NCBI GenBank assembly: GCA_020746995.1
Contig: JAGPXD010000002.1
Coordinates: 5,394,001-5,458,000, forward strand
Source: Plectosphaerella cucumerina
Lineage: Eukaryota > Ascomycota > Sordariomycetes > Glomerellales > Plectosphaerellaceae
Direction: 5' to 3'
Length of the DNA stretch: 64,000 nt
The notes under the pieces: model-generated
What the model saw: the letters and a program-made list of their open reading frames with translations, nothing else
The model's database searches: none
What the model was told of the DNA's origin: nothing
Shown: in pieces, positions 1-11,371 of the stretch
How the letters are laid out: each line of letters begins with the position of its first letter
How positions within the stretch are numbered: the stretch's first letter is position 1
Program-made: the position numbers and the translations under genes

Positions 1-1
1 G

Positions 2-121
2 GCCGACGCCGAGCTGCCCGAGGGACCAGCCGCCAAGAGAACTCGCGCGTCAGCGTCGCCCGAGGCGCAGGATACCGTCATGGGGGAGGAGAAGCCTGCT
101 GGCGCGACAGAGGAGGCGTAG
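2..121 (+). CDS. C-terminal end of an unidentified protein (partial)
   Basis: An open frame enters from the left edge and ends in TAG at 119-121, giving the last 39 residues of a protein. The tail is rich in Ala, Glu and Pro. It contains a short basic stretch (AAKRTR) that could be part of a nuclear localisation signal, followed by an acidic end (GEEKPAGATEEA). No domain can be recognised from this fragment. The gene converges on RAD50. That the frame is really coding is inferred from its composition and its clean stop; the family is unknown. Confidence 0.5.
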   Translation, partial: ADAELPEGPAAKRTRASASPEAQDTVMGEEKPAGATEEA

Positions 122-423
122 TACCGCCCTTTCAGCCTGCGCATTTGGTGAAAGTCAGATCAGATACCCAACGGGGGGAGGGAAGAAGGGGGGGTGGGAA
201 AGGAAAGGTCCAGCTCGGACGAGGCGCCCGGCGTTTTTTTGTCATCATTCATCTCAACAGCGTCACAGTTGCAACAAGACATGCATCACCACCAACGTTC
301 AGAATGCGCATTTGTGAAGTATCATTCCCAAGCATTATCCGCGCCAAGACGCCTCGCTGCCCCCATCTATCATACACCTCTCCGTGATGTACATGTCTGC
401 ATCTTTGTCTACATTTCTCTCGT
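122..423. other. Intergenic region between convergent genes
   Basis: About 300 bases between two stop codons, expected to hold the 3' UTRs of the left-edge gene and RAD50. I see no gene, tRNA or repeat here. Confidence 0.5.
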
Positions 424-3400
424 CTACAGTACCGTGGCGATGCTCTCCTTGGCAATGACACTGCACTGCCTATCGTCGCGACGCACGCGCGTGAACGTGT
501 CGCAAAACTCGGAGCAGCGCATATGGCGCAGGAACTCCTCGTCGTGCGTGATGACGATGAGCTGGAAGTTGCTCTGAGCCTGGCGCTGCTTGATGAGGCG
601 GTGCAGGCTCTCGGCCAGGGAGCGGATGTTGTCCCTGTCGAGGTTGGTCGTGGGCTCATCGAGAGCGATCATGCCGCAGTTCGCGCCGAAGGACTCTGCC
701 AGGGCGAGGCGGATGATGATGCTGGCCAAGACCTTCTGGCCTGCCGAGCACCGTCCGCGCATGTCCATCTCCGTGTCCTGCTTGACCATGCAGAGGCGGT
801 AGTTGTACGTGCCCTTGCCGCCCTCGCTCTCAGACCGGATGAGGATAGTGTCAATGTCGGTGCCCTGGTACGTCGTCTGCCAGAGCTCGCTCGCGATGCG
901 GTTGACTTCGGCCATCTTGATCGTATGGTACTGCATGATGGCCTTGTCGAGCGCCGTGCCGTAACGTCCCAGGTCCTCAATGGCTGCCTTGGTCGTCTCG
1001 ACGCTGATGTGCGCCTTGCGGTACTTTTCGTCGCTGTCGGCGTACTCCTGCTTCCACGTCTCGATAAGGCGATTGAGCTCCTCATCCTTGGTGCGCATCT
1101 CGCCCATGATGGTTCCGCGGTCCGCCCACGTGCGATTGCGCTGGTTCTCCAGCCGCACCGCCTCCTCCTTGATGCGCTCGTAGTCCTCGCTGGCGTTGCG
1201 ACTCTCGAGCTCCGCCACCTCGCGCCGCAGCACCTGCACCTCGCGCAGCGCTTCGCGGTACTTGAGGTTGTTGCTGATGTTCTGTTTCTTGCGGTCACCA
1301 TTGTCCATGTCTTGCTGCAGTTGGCTCATGCGCGCCGTCAGGTCGCCCATGTCACCGTCGGTCGCGGCGATGGACGTCTCCAGTCCGGCCACCGCCCGCT
1401 GGTTCGACGCCAGGTTGTCCGGTCCGCCCTGCTCGATGTAGTCCCGGATGTCGACGTCGACCATCCTGATCTCCGTCATCGAGTTGGCCACCTTGTCGCG
1501 CTCGTCGACAATGGCCTGCTCACGGCCGCGACCGCGGCGGAGAGTGTCCTCGCGGGCCGCACGTGCCTCGGCAATCTCGGGCTCGACGACCTCCAGGTCG
1601 CGATCTGCAGCCTGGACGGCCTCGCGCTGATGTGCCTGCTCCTCCTTGAGCGTGCGGATCTGGCCCTCAAAGTCCTTCTTCCGCTCCAACTGGCTATGCA
1701 CCCGGCTGAGCTTGTTGCGCAGTTCACTCTTCTCGAGCTCAAGGGTATTGAGCTGGTCCCGAAGGCGCTGGCGGTCCGTTGTCAGCTTGGCGATCTTGGA
1801 CTTTGAGGCGCGCATGGCCTCGTTACACGTGGCCTGGAGCTCATGGATCTCCTCGGCCGCTCGCGTCGTCATGCCGGACGACTGCTGTGACTGGATGCGA
1901 TCAACCTGGCTCTCCGACTCCCTAATGTCCCGGACGCCCTGGGTGATGCTCAGCACCGTCTTGTTCAGGGACTCAATGTCCTTCTGCCGGTCCTCCTGCG
2001 CGCTGACGTCTTCGTCGTGCTCCTCGAGCTGGCGGCCCAGCGTCTCGAGCTCGGCCTCGAGCATCTTGCACTCGTCTGCCAGCGACGGCAGCTCTGCCGT
2101 CAGCCGCTTGTACGAGTCAAACTCTGCCTTGACCTTGCGCAGCTTGCCAAGCGACGCCTGCGAGCTGGCGAGGTCCTCCATCGCCTTCTGCTTCTTGTCC
2201 GGGTCGAGGAACTTGATGAGCCGGTCCGAGAAGCGGGACTTGGCCACGGCCTGCTTGTCGTCAAAGGAGCGCTCGCAGAGGCGGCATTTGTTCTTCTTGT
2301 CAAGGGTCTCCTGGCACTTTTGGTAGTAGTCGGCAAGGGCGTCCAGCAGGCTGATGTCGGTCGTGATTGTCTCGACGTCTTCCTCGTGCAGCTTGAACTC
2401 GTCTTCAAAGTCGTCAATGGTGGTCTCGGCACGCACCGTTCTGAGCGTCTTGACGACGGCGGTCTGGCAACGGGTGGCCTCGTCGGTCTTTTGCTGCACT
2501 GTGTCCCGGGTCGTCTTGACGCGGTACTCGAGCTTCTGGTGTTTTTGCCGCACGATGTCGCGCCTTTGGCGGGCATCGAGGACCTTCTTGTTCTGGTTCT
2601 TGACGGACGTCTGGTACGCCGCCTCAAGCTCTTCCGGCTGCTCCCAGGACTGGTCAAGGTGCGCATCGAGCTTCTCCTTCCACGTGCTGGTCAGCGCGTC
2701 GACCTTGCGCTTGCGGTCAGCCAGCTCCTTCTTGCGAAAGTCGAGCTGGGCACGCTCCGAGGCCATGCGCGTGCACTCCATGAGCTCACGGCCAAGCTTC
2801 TCGCTCTCGGACTCGAGCTGCCACAGCTTCTCATTCTCCTCGGTCAATTGGCCGTCGAAACCTGCGCTCTCCAGCTGGCCGGTGATGCGGCCGAGGCGGG
2901 CGTCGACGTCGCCAAACTGGCTGTCAAGGACCGCCTTGGCGCCCTCGTCAACGTCGAGGGAGTCAATGTCATTTTGAATGGTCAGGATTCGCTTGTCGAT
3001 GGCGCCGACGCGCTGCTTGGCAAAGACCCTGTTCTGAGTGAGGGTGGCCTTGCGGGCCTCAAGATCGGTGATGACAGCCGTGGCGGCATCGAGCTCGCGC
3101 GCGTTCTCCTTCTGGACGCGCTCCAGATCCCGCTTCTTCTCGGCCAGCAGCTTCTGGATGCGCTCGTTGAACGACATGACTTCCTTGTCGTTGATGTCAT
3201 TCTCGTAACCGCGGAAGCCATGAAGAACGGCGGCATCCCGGATCAGGTCGACACGGGCGGCCAGCTGCCGCTCGTACTTGTTCTTATCTGACTCGTGCTT
3301 GCCCTGCTCGGCGAGCTTGTTGGAGTGATCCTTGCGGAGCCTGACGAGATCGGCCTGGAGCTGGGTGTACTGCTTCCTCGCTGCCTCCTCCTCGCTGGCG

Positions 3401-4347
3401 AAGCGACGCATGCGCTGCTCGTACTGCGACAGGGCGTCCTCGAGTTGGGCGTCGTCATCAGGGAGCTCTTCGAGGTTGGCACGAAGTTCAGCGATGGACT
3501 CTTGGCGGTACTCGAGGCGCTGGGTCTTCACGTTCAGGTCATTGGCGATGCTGAGGAATGCATTGGCCTCGACGTGCTTGGCTTTTGCCTGCTCGAGGAG
3601 CAGGTCCATCTCGGTCGTCATTTCTTGGCAGCGGACCCTGGCCTCCTCGATGGAAGACTCAAGCTCGTCCATGCGCTCCTTGGCCTCGTTGGCCTTGTCA
3701 TTTGTGGCCTTCTCTTGCGTCTCGAGGAGCTTGAGCTTGCCGAGGTCCTCGCCGTGCTTCTTGCGCAGCTGTTTGAGGTTGGTGATGGCTTTTGTGTAAC
3801 GCATAGCCTCGAAGATCTCGTCAAACTTCTTCTTGAGGGTGGTGGGCTCGCTCATGGGCCACAGGCTCTCGTCTTGGTGGCAGAAGAGGACGTATTCGAG
3901 GATGGCGGTGGAGACGCCGAGGCACTGGGGGACTAACAAGTCCATGTCGGCGACGCGCGATGTGATCGTGGCCCTCTCGCCGCTGTTGCTATACTGCAGC
4001 GTGCAATCGAGGGTCTTGGTGGTACGCTTGTTCGCTTTTGACACGGAGAGCTGGAGGCTCCGGGAGACGATATACTTAGTGCCGGTGGTCCCCGTGAAGG
4101 CGAGCTTAACCTGGCCGAGGACCTCCCGTTCGCCTATGAGCTTTGGATCGTGGATGAAGGCGCCGCCGATGCTGTTCGGGGGCAGCTGGCCGGTGGTGGC
4201 ATACTTTAGACACTCGATGATGGTGGTCTTGCCGGAACCATTGTAGCCGACGATGAGGGTCAGCGGGGTGTGGAACTGCATCGTCTCGCGGTTATTCGTC
4301 CCGAAGGAGCGAATGCCCTGGACGGAGAGCTTGTCGATCTTGGACAT
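424..4347 (-). CDS. RAD50: DNA double-strand-break repair ATPase RAD50
   Basis: A single-exon gene of 1307 residues, close to the usual length of about 1300. RAD50 is the SMC-like ATPase of the nuclear Mre11-Rad50-Nbs1/Xrs2 complex, which tethers and processes double-strand breaks and acts at telomeres. Visible in order: N-terminal Walker A (GYNGSGKT, residues 34-41); a very long coiled coil; the zinc hook CRLC (Cys688 and Cys691) at its apex; a returning coiled coil; then the C-terminal ABC signature (CSAGQKVLA), Walker B and D-loop (ALDEPTTNLD) and a switch His (VITHDEE). The start is the ATG at 4345-4347, because MSKIDKLSVQGIRSFG is the conserved beginning; the open frame runs upstream without another ATG. 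No break is seen. The family call is firm. Confidence 0.97.
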   Translation of the reverse strand: MSKIDKLSVQGIRSFGTNNRETMQFHTPLTLIVGYNGSGKTTIIECLKYATTGQLPPNSIGGAFIHDPKLIGEREVLGQVKLAFTGTTGTKYIVSRSLQLSVSKANKRTTKTLDCTLQYSNSGERATITSRVADMDLLVPQCLGVSTAILEYVLFCHQDESLWPMSEPTTLKKKFDEIFEAMRYTKAITNLKQLRKKHGEDLGKLKLLETQEKATNDKANEAKERMDELESSIEEARVRCQEMTTEMDLLLEQAKAKHVEANAFLSIANDLNVKTQRLEYRQESIAELRANLEELPDDDAQLEDALSQYEQRMRRFASEEEAARKQYTQLQADLVRLRKDHSNKLAEQGKHESDKNKYERQLAARVDLIRDAAVLHGFRGYENDINDKEVMSFNERIQKLLAEKKRDLERVQKENARELDAATAVITDLEARKATLTQNRVFAKQRVGAIDKRILTIQNDIDSLDVDEGAKAVLDSQFGDVDARLGRITGQLESAGFDGQLTEENEKLWQLESESEKLGRELMECTRMASERAQLDFRKKELADRKRKVDALTSTWKEKLDAHLDQSWEQPEELEAAYQTSVKNQNKKVLDARQRRDIVRQKHQKLEYRVKTTRDTVQQKTDEATRCQTAVVKTLRTVRAETTIDDFEDEFKLHEEDVETITTDISLLDALADYYQKCQETLDKKNKCRLCERSFDDKQAVAKSRFSDRLIKFLDPDKKQKAMEDLASSQASLGKLRKVKAEFDSYKRLTAELPSLADECKMLEAELETLGRQLEEHDEDVSAQEDRQKDIESLNKTVLSITQGVRDIRESESQVDRIQSQQSSGMTTRAAEEIHELQATCNEAMRASKSKIAKLTTDRQRLRDQLNTLELEKSELRNKLSRVHSQLERKKDFEGQIRTLKEEQAHQREAVQAADRDLEVVEPEIAEARAAREDTLRRGRGREQAIVDERDKVANSMTEIRMVDVDIRDYIEQGGPDNLASNQRAVAGLETSIAATDGDMGDLTARMSQLQQDMDNGDRKKQNISNNLKYREALREVQVLRREVAELESRNASEDYERIKEEAVRLENQRNRTWADRGTIMGEMRTKDEELNRLIETWKQEYADSDEKYRKAHISVETTKAAIEDLGRYGTALDKAIMQYHTIKMAEVNRIASELWQTTYQGTDIDTILIRSESEGGKGTYNYRLCMVKQDTEMDMRGRCSAGQKVLASIIIRLALAESFGANCGMIALDEPTTNLDRDNIRSLAESLHRLIKQRQAQSNFQLIVITHDEEFLRHMRCSEFCDTFTRVRRDDRQCSVIAKESIATVL

Positions 4348-7127
4348 GGCGGCGACTGGGGCAAGGCTGCCGCTGGGTCTGATTTGTCGGGTGGGTTGGG
4401 AGACCCTCACGCGTCGAGGGTGGTGTGCGCGATGATGGAGGGCGTGGAATGAGGTTGTGGATGGAGGTCGGATGTAGTCTGGTGTGGTGCCTGCACCGAG
4501 GTGTGGAGGGGAGGATCGACCAGCTTCGACTCGACTGGAACAAGCGCGTCACGTCTATGGAGCGAAGTCACGTGGTGTACCCTACCAGGTACAGAGGGAG
4601 ATTAGTCAGCACGAATGATGGGAGCTTCCATTTTGCTTTGGCTGGAACAAATTCATCAAGAAATCCGCTGCGACATGCCTCGCCGATCCCGCGTCTTTGG
4701 CGGTGAGTTAAGCTGGATGTTCGGTTCTCGAGGCCAGTGCTGTAGTCTTGCACCTGCGCCTGCAATGGCTCCCGGGCAGTTTGCTCCGGTCGCGACTCGG
4801 GTTCGGCATATGCACGAGGATCGACTTTGACGACATCGGACGACAGGACACTCCAAAATAGCGTCGCGTCGCGGATTTGCACCGCGGTGGACTCTGGTGA
4901 AGCATCGAAGAAGAGCAATACCATTTGCCTGCAGTGGACCTTGGGGCCTATCGGATAATCGGACTTGGTCGGTGGCCGAGACTCTGGGCGGCGCTGCAGC
5001 ACCCACCAACTGCAGCAGGCTCTTTTCCACAGTTGCTTTTACGGTTCAATATCAATCATTCGTCGCAGGACCGAAGGTCAGGGACTTTGCTATCGGTGAA
5101 GGGGTCGTCGATTGGGTCTGATGCCGTCCCATCTTCCGCCGAGCGGTGCAGTGGCGCACCAAGGACTGACTCGAGGAAGAGGGGCTTCAAGTGGCATCCC
5201 ATATGCACGAGTTCCCTGGTGGCGGCGCTTTTTCCCATGATGGGGGCGAAAAGAGGACGTGTGGCCGTGAGACCCGTGCGAAGGAAAGGGGAAAAGATCG
5301 GCGGGCGACCAGCAACAACCCAACACACACGCCACGAAGGGCTGCACCTGAAGGGTCCTTCCTGCCTGAGAAGGGACTCGGAGGAAGCACAGGTGCAGGG
5401 GGTCTCGTGGCCCCCTTTTGCTGGCTGGCGCACGCATTGATGGGAAATGCCTCGTCGGCGGGCATGGCGTGAGGTGCCTCAAGACGTCATTCCGGCGGAG
5501 GACTCGGGAGGACATTGTGCGAATGGGACGGACGGGTGGAACACAAAGGCATGTTTCTTTCGAGGGGGATTCGAGATTTTCTCGAAATGGGATCGGTCTA
5601 GACGACGGTCTGGCTGGACGATCGCGGCCCGGGATTCTCTAGCAGGGCGGAGATGCGAGTGGATGCTGGGTGGTGTTTGCGCGCTGCTGAACGTGGATGG
5701 AGATTCATCAGCAAAGTGAGGGCAGGCGGACAGTGGCACCAACCGAAGACGCGGAATTCCCATGCTCAGCACATTTCGGCATGTTTCCCACACACCCCGA
5801 CTCGCAAAATCCCATCCCATCCCCCCTCTTTCGCCTGGGCAGCCCCTCATTTTTTTCTGGCCCCTCCCCCTAAATCCCAAGTCCCTTGCCTGTTTGCCCC
5901 CCCCCCCCCCCCGAAGGTGTGGGTGTCGGAGTGGGTGAGCTGTGCGTGTTCCTGGTCCTTGGAAATGGCCACGAAGGGATCACCAAGGACCAAGGACCGA
6001 CCCGTGAGTTGGGCATGTCCATATTTGACTTTTACCCTACGCCCGCCCGTCCACTCTTTGCTTCTGTGCATGTCGCATGATTTTCTCCCCGTCACCAACC
6101 AAACCTCTGCGCCTCGGTGTTGCTCCCTCGCTCTGCATCAAACGTCCTGTACGTCTCGTCTCCTTCCCTCCTCGATCGTCTCTTCGCGTCATATCCCTGT
6201 CCGCCCTCTCGTCCCTCTGCCCACCGCCGCGAGATCGACCGTCCCTTTTACGGACCAGCGTCGGAGCTAGCTCCAGCAACGGCAGGGCACATTACAGTAA
6301 GAGTGGACAGGCTTCGTTCGGGGCGTGCTCGTCCCATACCTATGGACTGGACAGCACAAGGACAGACAGCACAAGGCCGTGTCCGAGTCGGCATAGAAAG
6401 TGGCTCGCCTGTCCGTCCCCCCTCCTCTCCTCTCACCGTTTTCTCTTCTCGAGATCGTTTTCCCATCTTCTTCACGCACGCACATTCCCTTCACCACAGT
6501 CGGCCGTCGGGCGGATAAGGAGTGGTCGATCGCCCCTCCTCCTCGCCTCCTCCTCTTAATACTTCCGTTGCCACCCATCCCCCCCTTCTCGTCTCTGCCC
6601 TACCTGCGCACGACTTTCCTGCGTCCCGCAATATTCGATCAACCAACAACTGACAATTCCCACCTCCCAGGGGACTCTCGGCCGATAGACCAACGGTGAC
6701 GACAGCCCTGACACCAAACGATCGTGGCCGGCAGTAGGCGGATGCAGGCCTCTGGGCGAGACCGGGCGATACGGAACGGTACCTGGCGGCGAGTGCCAGT
6801 GCCAGCACCAGTACCAGTGCGCGTGTGCGTGTGCGTGCGAGCGGCATTCGAAGGGGTCGTCGAAATCCCATGTTCCATTTGGCAGCGGCGCACCTGCCAG
6901 TGAACCCAGCTTTCTGATCGGAGAGGAAGCCTGCTCCCCGACCTGCGGGACCGACCCGATTGTGACCAGCCCAGACTGGACCTGACCCGACCGAGAATTG
7001 GCTGCCCGCCCCGCCCCTCGCGCGGACTCCGACTCAGGTAGCACCAGACGCCCAACGCCCTCAGCGCAGATAGCGCCTGCCAACAGCGACTTCCTCCCCC
7101 GAGACTGCCCCGCCGCAGCATCCCGCC
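4348..7127. other. Long 2.8 kb intergenic region between divergent RAD50 and white collar 2
   Basis: No gene model could be supported. The open frames here are short, have skewed composition and match no family. The region is rich in C/T-runs and GA-runs and includes a pure C tract (5897-5912) and an alternating CCAGT/GTGCG microsatellite-like stretch (about 6790-6840). It probably carries the RAD50 promoter on the left and a long promoter plus 5' leader for the white collar 2 gene on the right. Confidence 0.5.
5897..5912. repeat. Homopolymer C tract (16 nt)
   Basis: Sixteen consecutive C residues in the presumed promoter or leader of the white collar 2 gene. It is a simple repeat prone to length variation and sequencing error. 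Confidence 0.9.
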
Positions 7128-9247
7128 ATGTCTCAAGGGCAGGGACCTGGACCCCGAGGACCTGGACATGGCTTCCAAGGGCAGGTCTCGTCCCTTTACG
7201 GGACATCAGCATCATCAGCTGGCGGCGCCGGTGCTTTCGACGGCTTCGACTTTAATTCCATGATGGATTCTCCGGTTCGTGAAACTCCTCCCCGTCTTGT
7301 CTTCTTCCCGGGCGCATCATCTACAAATTCTCGTGCTCAATTGGCATGCTCATTTGCACTTCACCCCTACCCCCTCCAGCTGCAGCTTCAGTACCTGTAC
7401 CTATCTCATCATGGACTCTGCCAGTGCTGCAACCCACGTCGTCGGTCACTCCTTCCCCCTCCAGCGTCCCTGCCCCCCCGCCCCACGCAATCCCGTCACA
7501 TCGAGTTTCTTCAATTCCCATTCTCATTCCCCCTCCCTTCTCCTCTCCCGCATTCACCACCAGAGAGCGAGCACAGACCGACCGACTGTCGCGAGTCGCG
7601 CGCTCTTATCTCCTCTCCCGCACCAGGTCCTCACTCTGTGTTCGAGGCGCGCGCTCACACACACACGACCAGCCTCCCTCTGCCTCTGTCCTGCCCTGCA
7701 CAGCCCTGCCCCGTTTCTGCTGTCGGGGAAACATAGCGGTTGCCCGCTGCGGCCAGCCTCACTAACGCGCTCCTGCTGTAGATGGACGACCGCGAGATGG
7801 CCGCCATGTTCGACAACGTCTTCAGCAACTACGACGGCGCCATGAGCCTCGACGACGATGACCCCGCCACCCCCGGCACCGCCGCCGCGCAGCAGAACAA
7901 TATGAGCAACGATGGCAGCAACGACGGCGCCCTCGCCCTGCAGTCCAACCGACAGTCCTTTGCCGGCCCCGACGGCGTCGACAGTCCCACCGCCTCCACC
8001 ATCGGTGGCGGACCCATGCCCGCCGCCGGCTTTGGCTCGCAGACGAGTGCGCCCGCCGGCAACACCCTCACCGAGTTTACAAAGAGGAGGAATTGGCCCG
8101 CCAAGGTCGTCGAGGAGCTCCGCGACTTTCTCAAGATCCTGGACGCCAACGGTCGCATCCGCTTCGTCTCGCCCAGCATCCTGCAGCTGACCGGCTACAC
8201 AAATGACGAGATTGTCGACAACTTCCTCAAGGACTTTATCCATGCCGACGATGTCGGCGTCTTCGTCGCGGAGCTCAACGAGTCCATCGCCTCGGGCAAC
8301 CCCCTACGCATGTTCTACCGTTTCCGGAAAAAGGACAACACCTACGCCATCTTCGAGACCGTCGGCCACGCCCATATTGCCGCCGCAAAGTTCGCGCCCA
8401 ACCCTCACAACCAGTCGCCATTTTGTCAGGCCGTCTTCATGATGGCCCGCCCCTACCCCACCAAGAACGCCGGTTTGCTCGACTCGTTCCTCGAGCACAA
8501 GATGGAGAACGAGCGATTGCGCCGTCGCATCGCCGAACTGCGCCGCGAGGAGGAGGCCGACAACGAGGAGTCGCACAAGCAATGGCTCAGCCAGTCGGGC
8601 CGCTCCGATGCCACCCCGTCCGAGTCCATGGGGCCGCCTTCCACCGTGCCCGACATGCCCGGTCTGAACCGGCGGCAGAGCGACCTGCCGTCCACGATAC
8701 AACAGCAACAACGGCAGCCGTCGCAGCAGCAGCAAACACAACAGCAGCAGCAGAACGACCCTTCGGCGGCTCTGACGCGCGAGGCCCTCGAGGGAGCCGC
8801 GCACAGTCGACCCGACTCGCTGAGAGAGAAGATGGCCAGGTACGAGGGATCTCATACGGAGCGGATAGAAATGCTCACGGGCCTGCGCTTCGCCGAGGGC
8901 GAGCGCAGCAAGGGCATCACCACAGGCAACGCCAGCCCCTCGCTCGTCAAGGGCGACGCCGGCATCGCCATCCCCGTCGACCGGGATCCACGGACTGGCG
9001 ACAAGAAGAAGAAGCTCAAGACGTCCGAGGAATACGTCTGCACCGACTGCGGTGAGTGGAAGAGAGCAGTGATACTCACGAAGGCCTTGCTGACTTTTGA
9101 TTTTCAGGCACGCTCGACTCACCCGAATGGAGGAAGGGCCCCAGTGGACCCAAGACGCTGTGCAACGCCTGCGGGCTGCGGTGGGCCAAGAAGGAGAAGA
9201 AGATCAAACCCGGTTCGGGCCCGGCGACGTCGAAGCAAACGGAATAG
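7128..9247 (+). CDS. wc-2: White collar 2 (PAS + GATA zinc finger), blue-light response factor
   Basis: Three exons, 7128-7274, 7782-9051 and 9108-9247, encode 518 residues. WC-2 partners the blue-light photoreceptor WC-1 in the nucleus to form the White Collar Complex, which drives light-induced and clock genes. Seen here: a Gly-rich N-terminus; one PAS domain at about residues 160-260 (contains [16 protein letters not shown]); a coiled, charged stretch; a polyGln tract around 355-375; and a C-terminal GATA finger CX2CX18CX2C (Cys469, 472, 491, 494) followed by a basic tail. The PAS plus single C-terminal GATA finger and the absence of a LOV motif identify WC-2 rather than WC-1. Intron 1 is unusually long (507 nt) with a GTTCGT donor; intron 2 is a standard 56 nt. 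Exon 1 (49 residues, ending in frame at MMDSP) is the least certain part. The next exon also begins with ATG (7782), so a shorter form is possible. Confidence 0.93.
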
Positions 9248-10371
9248 ATGGACTGGCGCTGCGCCGGGCGGCACTTGGGGGCCACGAGCCCTTTTCAAGG
9301 TCGACACCCGGCCCAGCCCGGACTGCCGCACGGAACAGCATGGCTCGGTTCAGGCGGCGGAGTCACGCCAGGAAAGAGAGCTTCGTCTTTTGTTTTTGCC
9401 AGCGAACAGAGAAGCGGTCGGTGTATAACATGGCATGGCGCAGCCGGGCGTTTGGGTCAGTCAGTCAGCGACGAGAAGGAGGAGAGAGCGACTACCAACA
9501 TGTTGACTACAAGTACTTGTACACGGCGCAAGCCGAGCACGCCCCAGGAGTCTTTGGAGGGGTTCGTGGAGTCATCTCCGCCTTTGGTGTTGCCCCCACC
9601 ACCCTCGCCAGCGGGGCATCAGCAGCCACTCAGCCGACGGGTGAAGAAGACGTGACGACGGTCTGGAGCGAGCAAAGGCGCCATCCAGCTCGCGACGGCC
9701 GACGACCGACGACCGATGACCCCGCCGACGTGCGTCATTTGCAAGCTGCAGCCACCGCTCCGGCGCTCCCTCAGGTGGTCCAGCCTCCCTCTGCGTGCTC
9801 GCTCATCCAGGCAAGCCAGGTCACATGGAGGGCGAGTCCAGGCGAGTAGGGAGAGGCGAGGGGTGTGGAGAGGGCGGTGCTGCGCGGCCCGCATCGTTCC
9901 CACCGGGATGCTTGTCCAGCTGGATCGGGCGGGCTGCGCGGGTGTTCGAGCCTCCAAATCCAGTCCAGTAGCGGGCCCCGCGGGCTGCTGTGCGCGTGTG
10001 CCCCCCGGCCGTTGGCTGCGTTCTGGGGGCATCCCTGGTCGCTGATCCCCGGGAAGGGGAAGCTGCAAGGCAAGACGGCATCAACGCAGCCCTGGCAAGC
10101 TGGCGCTCGGCGACGCAGGAAAAGAGAGACATGGTGAGAGATGTGCGACATCTCTGGGACCCTGGAGCCACGAAGGGTGGGAGAAGAGGGGTAACGGATC
10201 GACCACCTTTTTGGTGTGCGATTAGGGGTCCCCCCCCTCTCTGCCACTCGGTATAAGAACGTCGTCGTCGTCGTCACCACCACAACCTTAAGGCCTCAAC
10301 CGCCATACTTTCATCAACCCCTTACATTGTGCACCATCCATACCTCGCTTAGTCACACATCTACCGCCGCA
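9248..10371. other. Intergenic region, 3' of wc-2 and promoter of next gene
   Basis: About 1.1 kb without a supportable gene. It should contain the wc-2 3' UTR and the promoter of the downstream small-protein gene, whose TATA-like element is annotated separately. Confidence 0.5.
10252..10257 (+). promoter_or_regulatory. TATA-like element upstream of the beta-flanking-type gene
   Basis: TATAAG lies 115-120 bases before the ATG at 10372. It is followed by a short GTC/CCA-repeat-rich leader. The assignment rests on sequence and position only. Confidence 0.4.
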
Positions 10372-11257
10372 ATGGACTTCCTCAACAAGGCCAAGGACTT
10401 CCTCGAGGAGAATAACAAGCCCCAGCAGCAACAGCAGCAGCAGGAGCAGAGTTCCAGCCAACAGTGTACGTTCCCCTACCCCGCTGCCAGTGGCGCCATG
10501 TCGATGTTCCGACCATCAGCATCTTCCGGACCACCTCACACACAATTTCTCGCTTTCTGTACCCCTTGCTGACGTATCTTCTTGTGCGACAGACCTCCCT
10601 CCCGGAAACAGTAAGACACATCCCGATCCCGATCCCGCTTCCGATACAAGCCACATGCACCGACCCGAGACCAACCACCCTCACTAAACACTTGCTAATT
10701 TCTCCTCCCTCCCAGAGGCCCAGGGCGGCGCCTACACGCCTTTCGGCGGTGACGACAAGGACTTCGGTTCCGCCGCCGGTGAGGCCAGTCGCCTCGCCGG
10801 CTCCTCAGGCGACAAGGACCTCTTCTCCAGCATCCTCGGGTCCATCGGCAAGGGCAGCAGCAGCGGGCGCGACATTGATGAGGCCGCCGCCGTCGACAAC
10901 CACAAGAAGTTTGTCGACGGCCAGGACGGCGGCGAAAAGGCCGACGAGCAGGGCCTCGGTGCTGCCGCGGCCGTGCAGGCGCTCAAGCTCTTCAACAGCC
11001 AGGGCAGCGGCAACGGCGGCGACGGCCAGAAGGGCGCGGACCAGACCCAGGGCGGGTTCCTGGCGCTCGCGCTCGCTGAGGCCAGCAAGCTCTTCGACGA
11101 CAAGCAGCGCGAAGGAAAGCTGCAGGAGGGCACGACCAAGCAGGGTGTCATCCGCGAGGCGGGAGAGGTCGCGCTCAAGCTGTTCCTCAAGAACCAGGGC
11201 GGTGGTTCCGGTGGCGCCGGCGGCCTGGCCGACATTGCAGGCAAGCTATTCAAGTAG
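10372..11257 (+). CDS. 'Beta-flanking'-type conserved fungal protein with an 18 nt micro-exon
   Basis: Three exons (10372-10465, 10593-10610, 10716-11257) encode 217 residues. The protein begins MDFLNKAKDFLEENNK, an amphipathic helix, followed by a polyGln run and the motif YTPFGGDD. Then come Gly/Ser-rich linkers between Ala-rich helices: SSILGSIG, a DIDEAAAVDNHKKF segment, an AAAVQALKLF helix, and a C-terminal SGGAGGLADIAGKLFK. This pattern matches the small fungal proteins annotated as 'beta-flanking protein', whose biochemical function is not established. The middle exon is only 18 nt and reads YLPPGN, with boundaries GCGACAG/ACC and ACA/GTAAGA. Without it the frame cannot be joined from QQQ to KAQGGAYTPF. 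The start is the only sensible ATG after a TATA-like element. Confidence 0.75.
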
Positions 11258-11371
11258 AGGCGGCAGGGGATATGTACGATGGAGACGGGCGTAGGCCTTG
11301 ATGATGAGAATCTTGATTAGAGCGTAAATACAAAGCATACTTTCACACATAAGCATCATAACGGGGAACGT

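Noticed and set aside
523..3291. Long plus-strand open frames (about 425 codons each) opposite RAD50
   Set aside because: They are antisense shadows of a GC-rich coding gene, of biased Leu/Val/Arg composition, with no recognisable domain.
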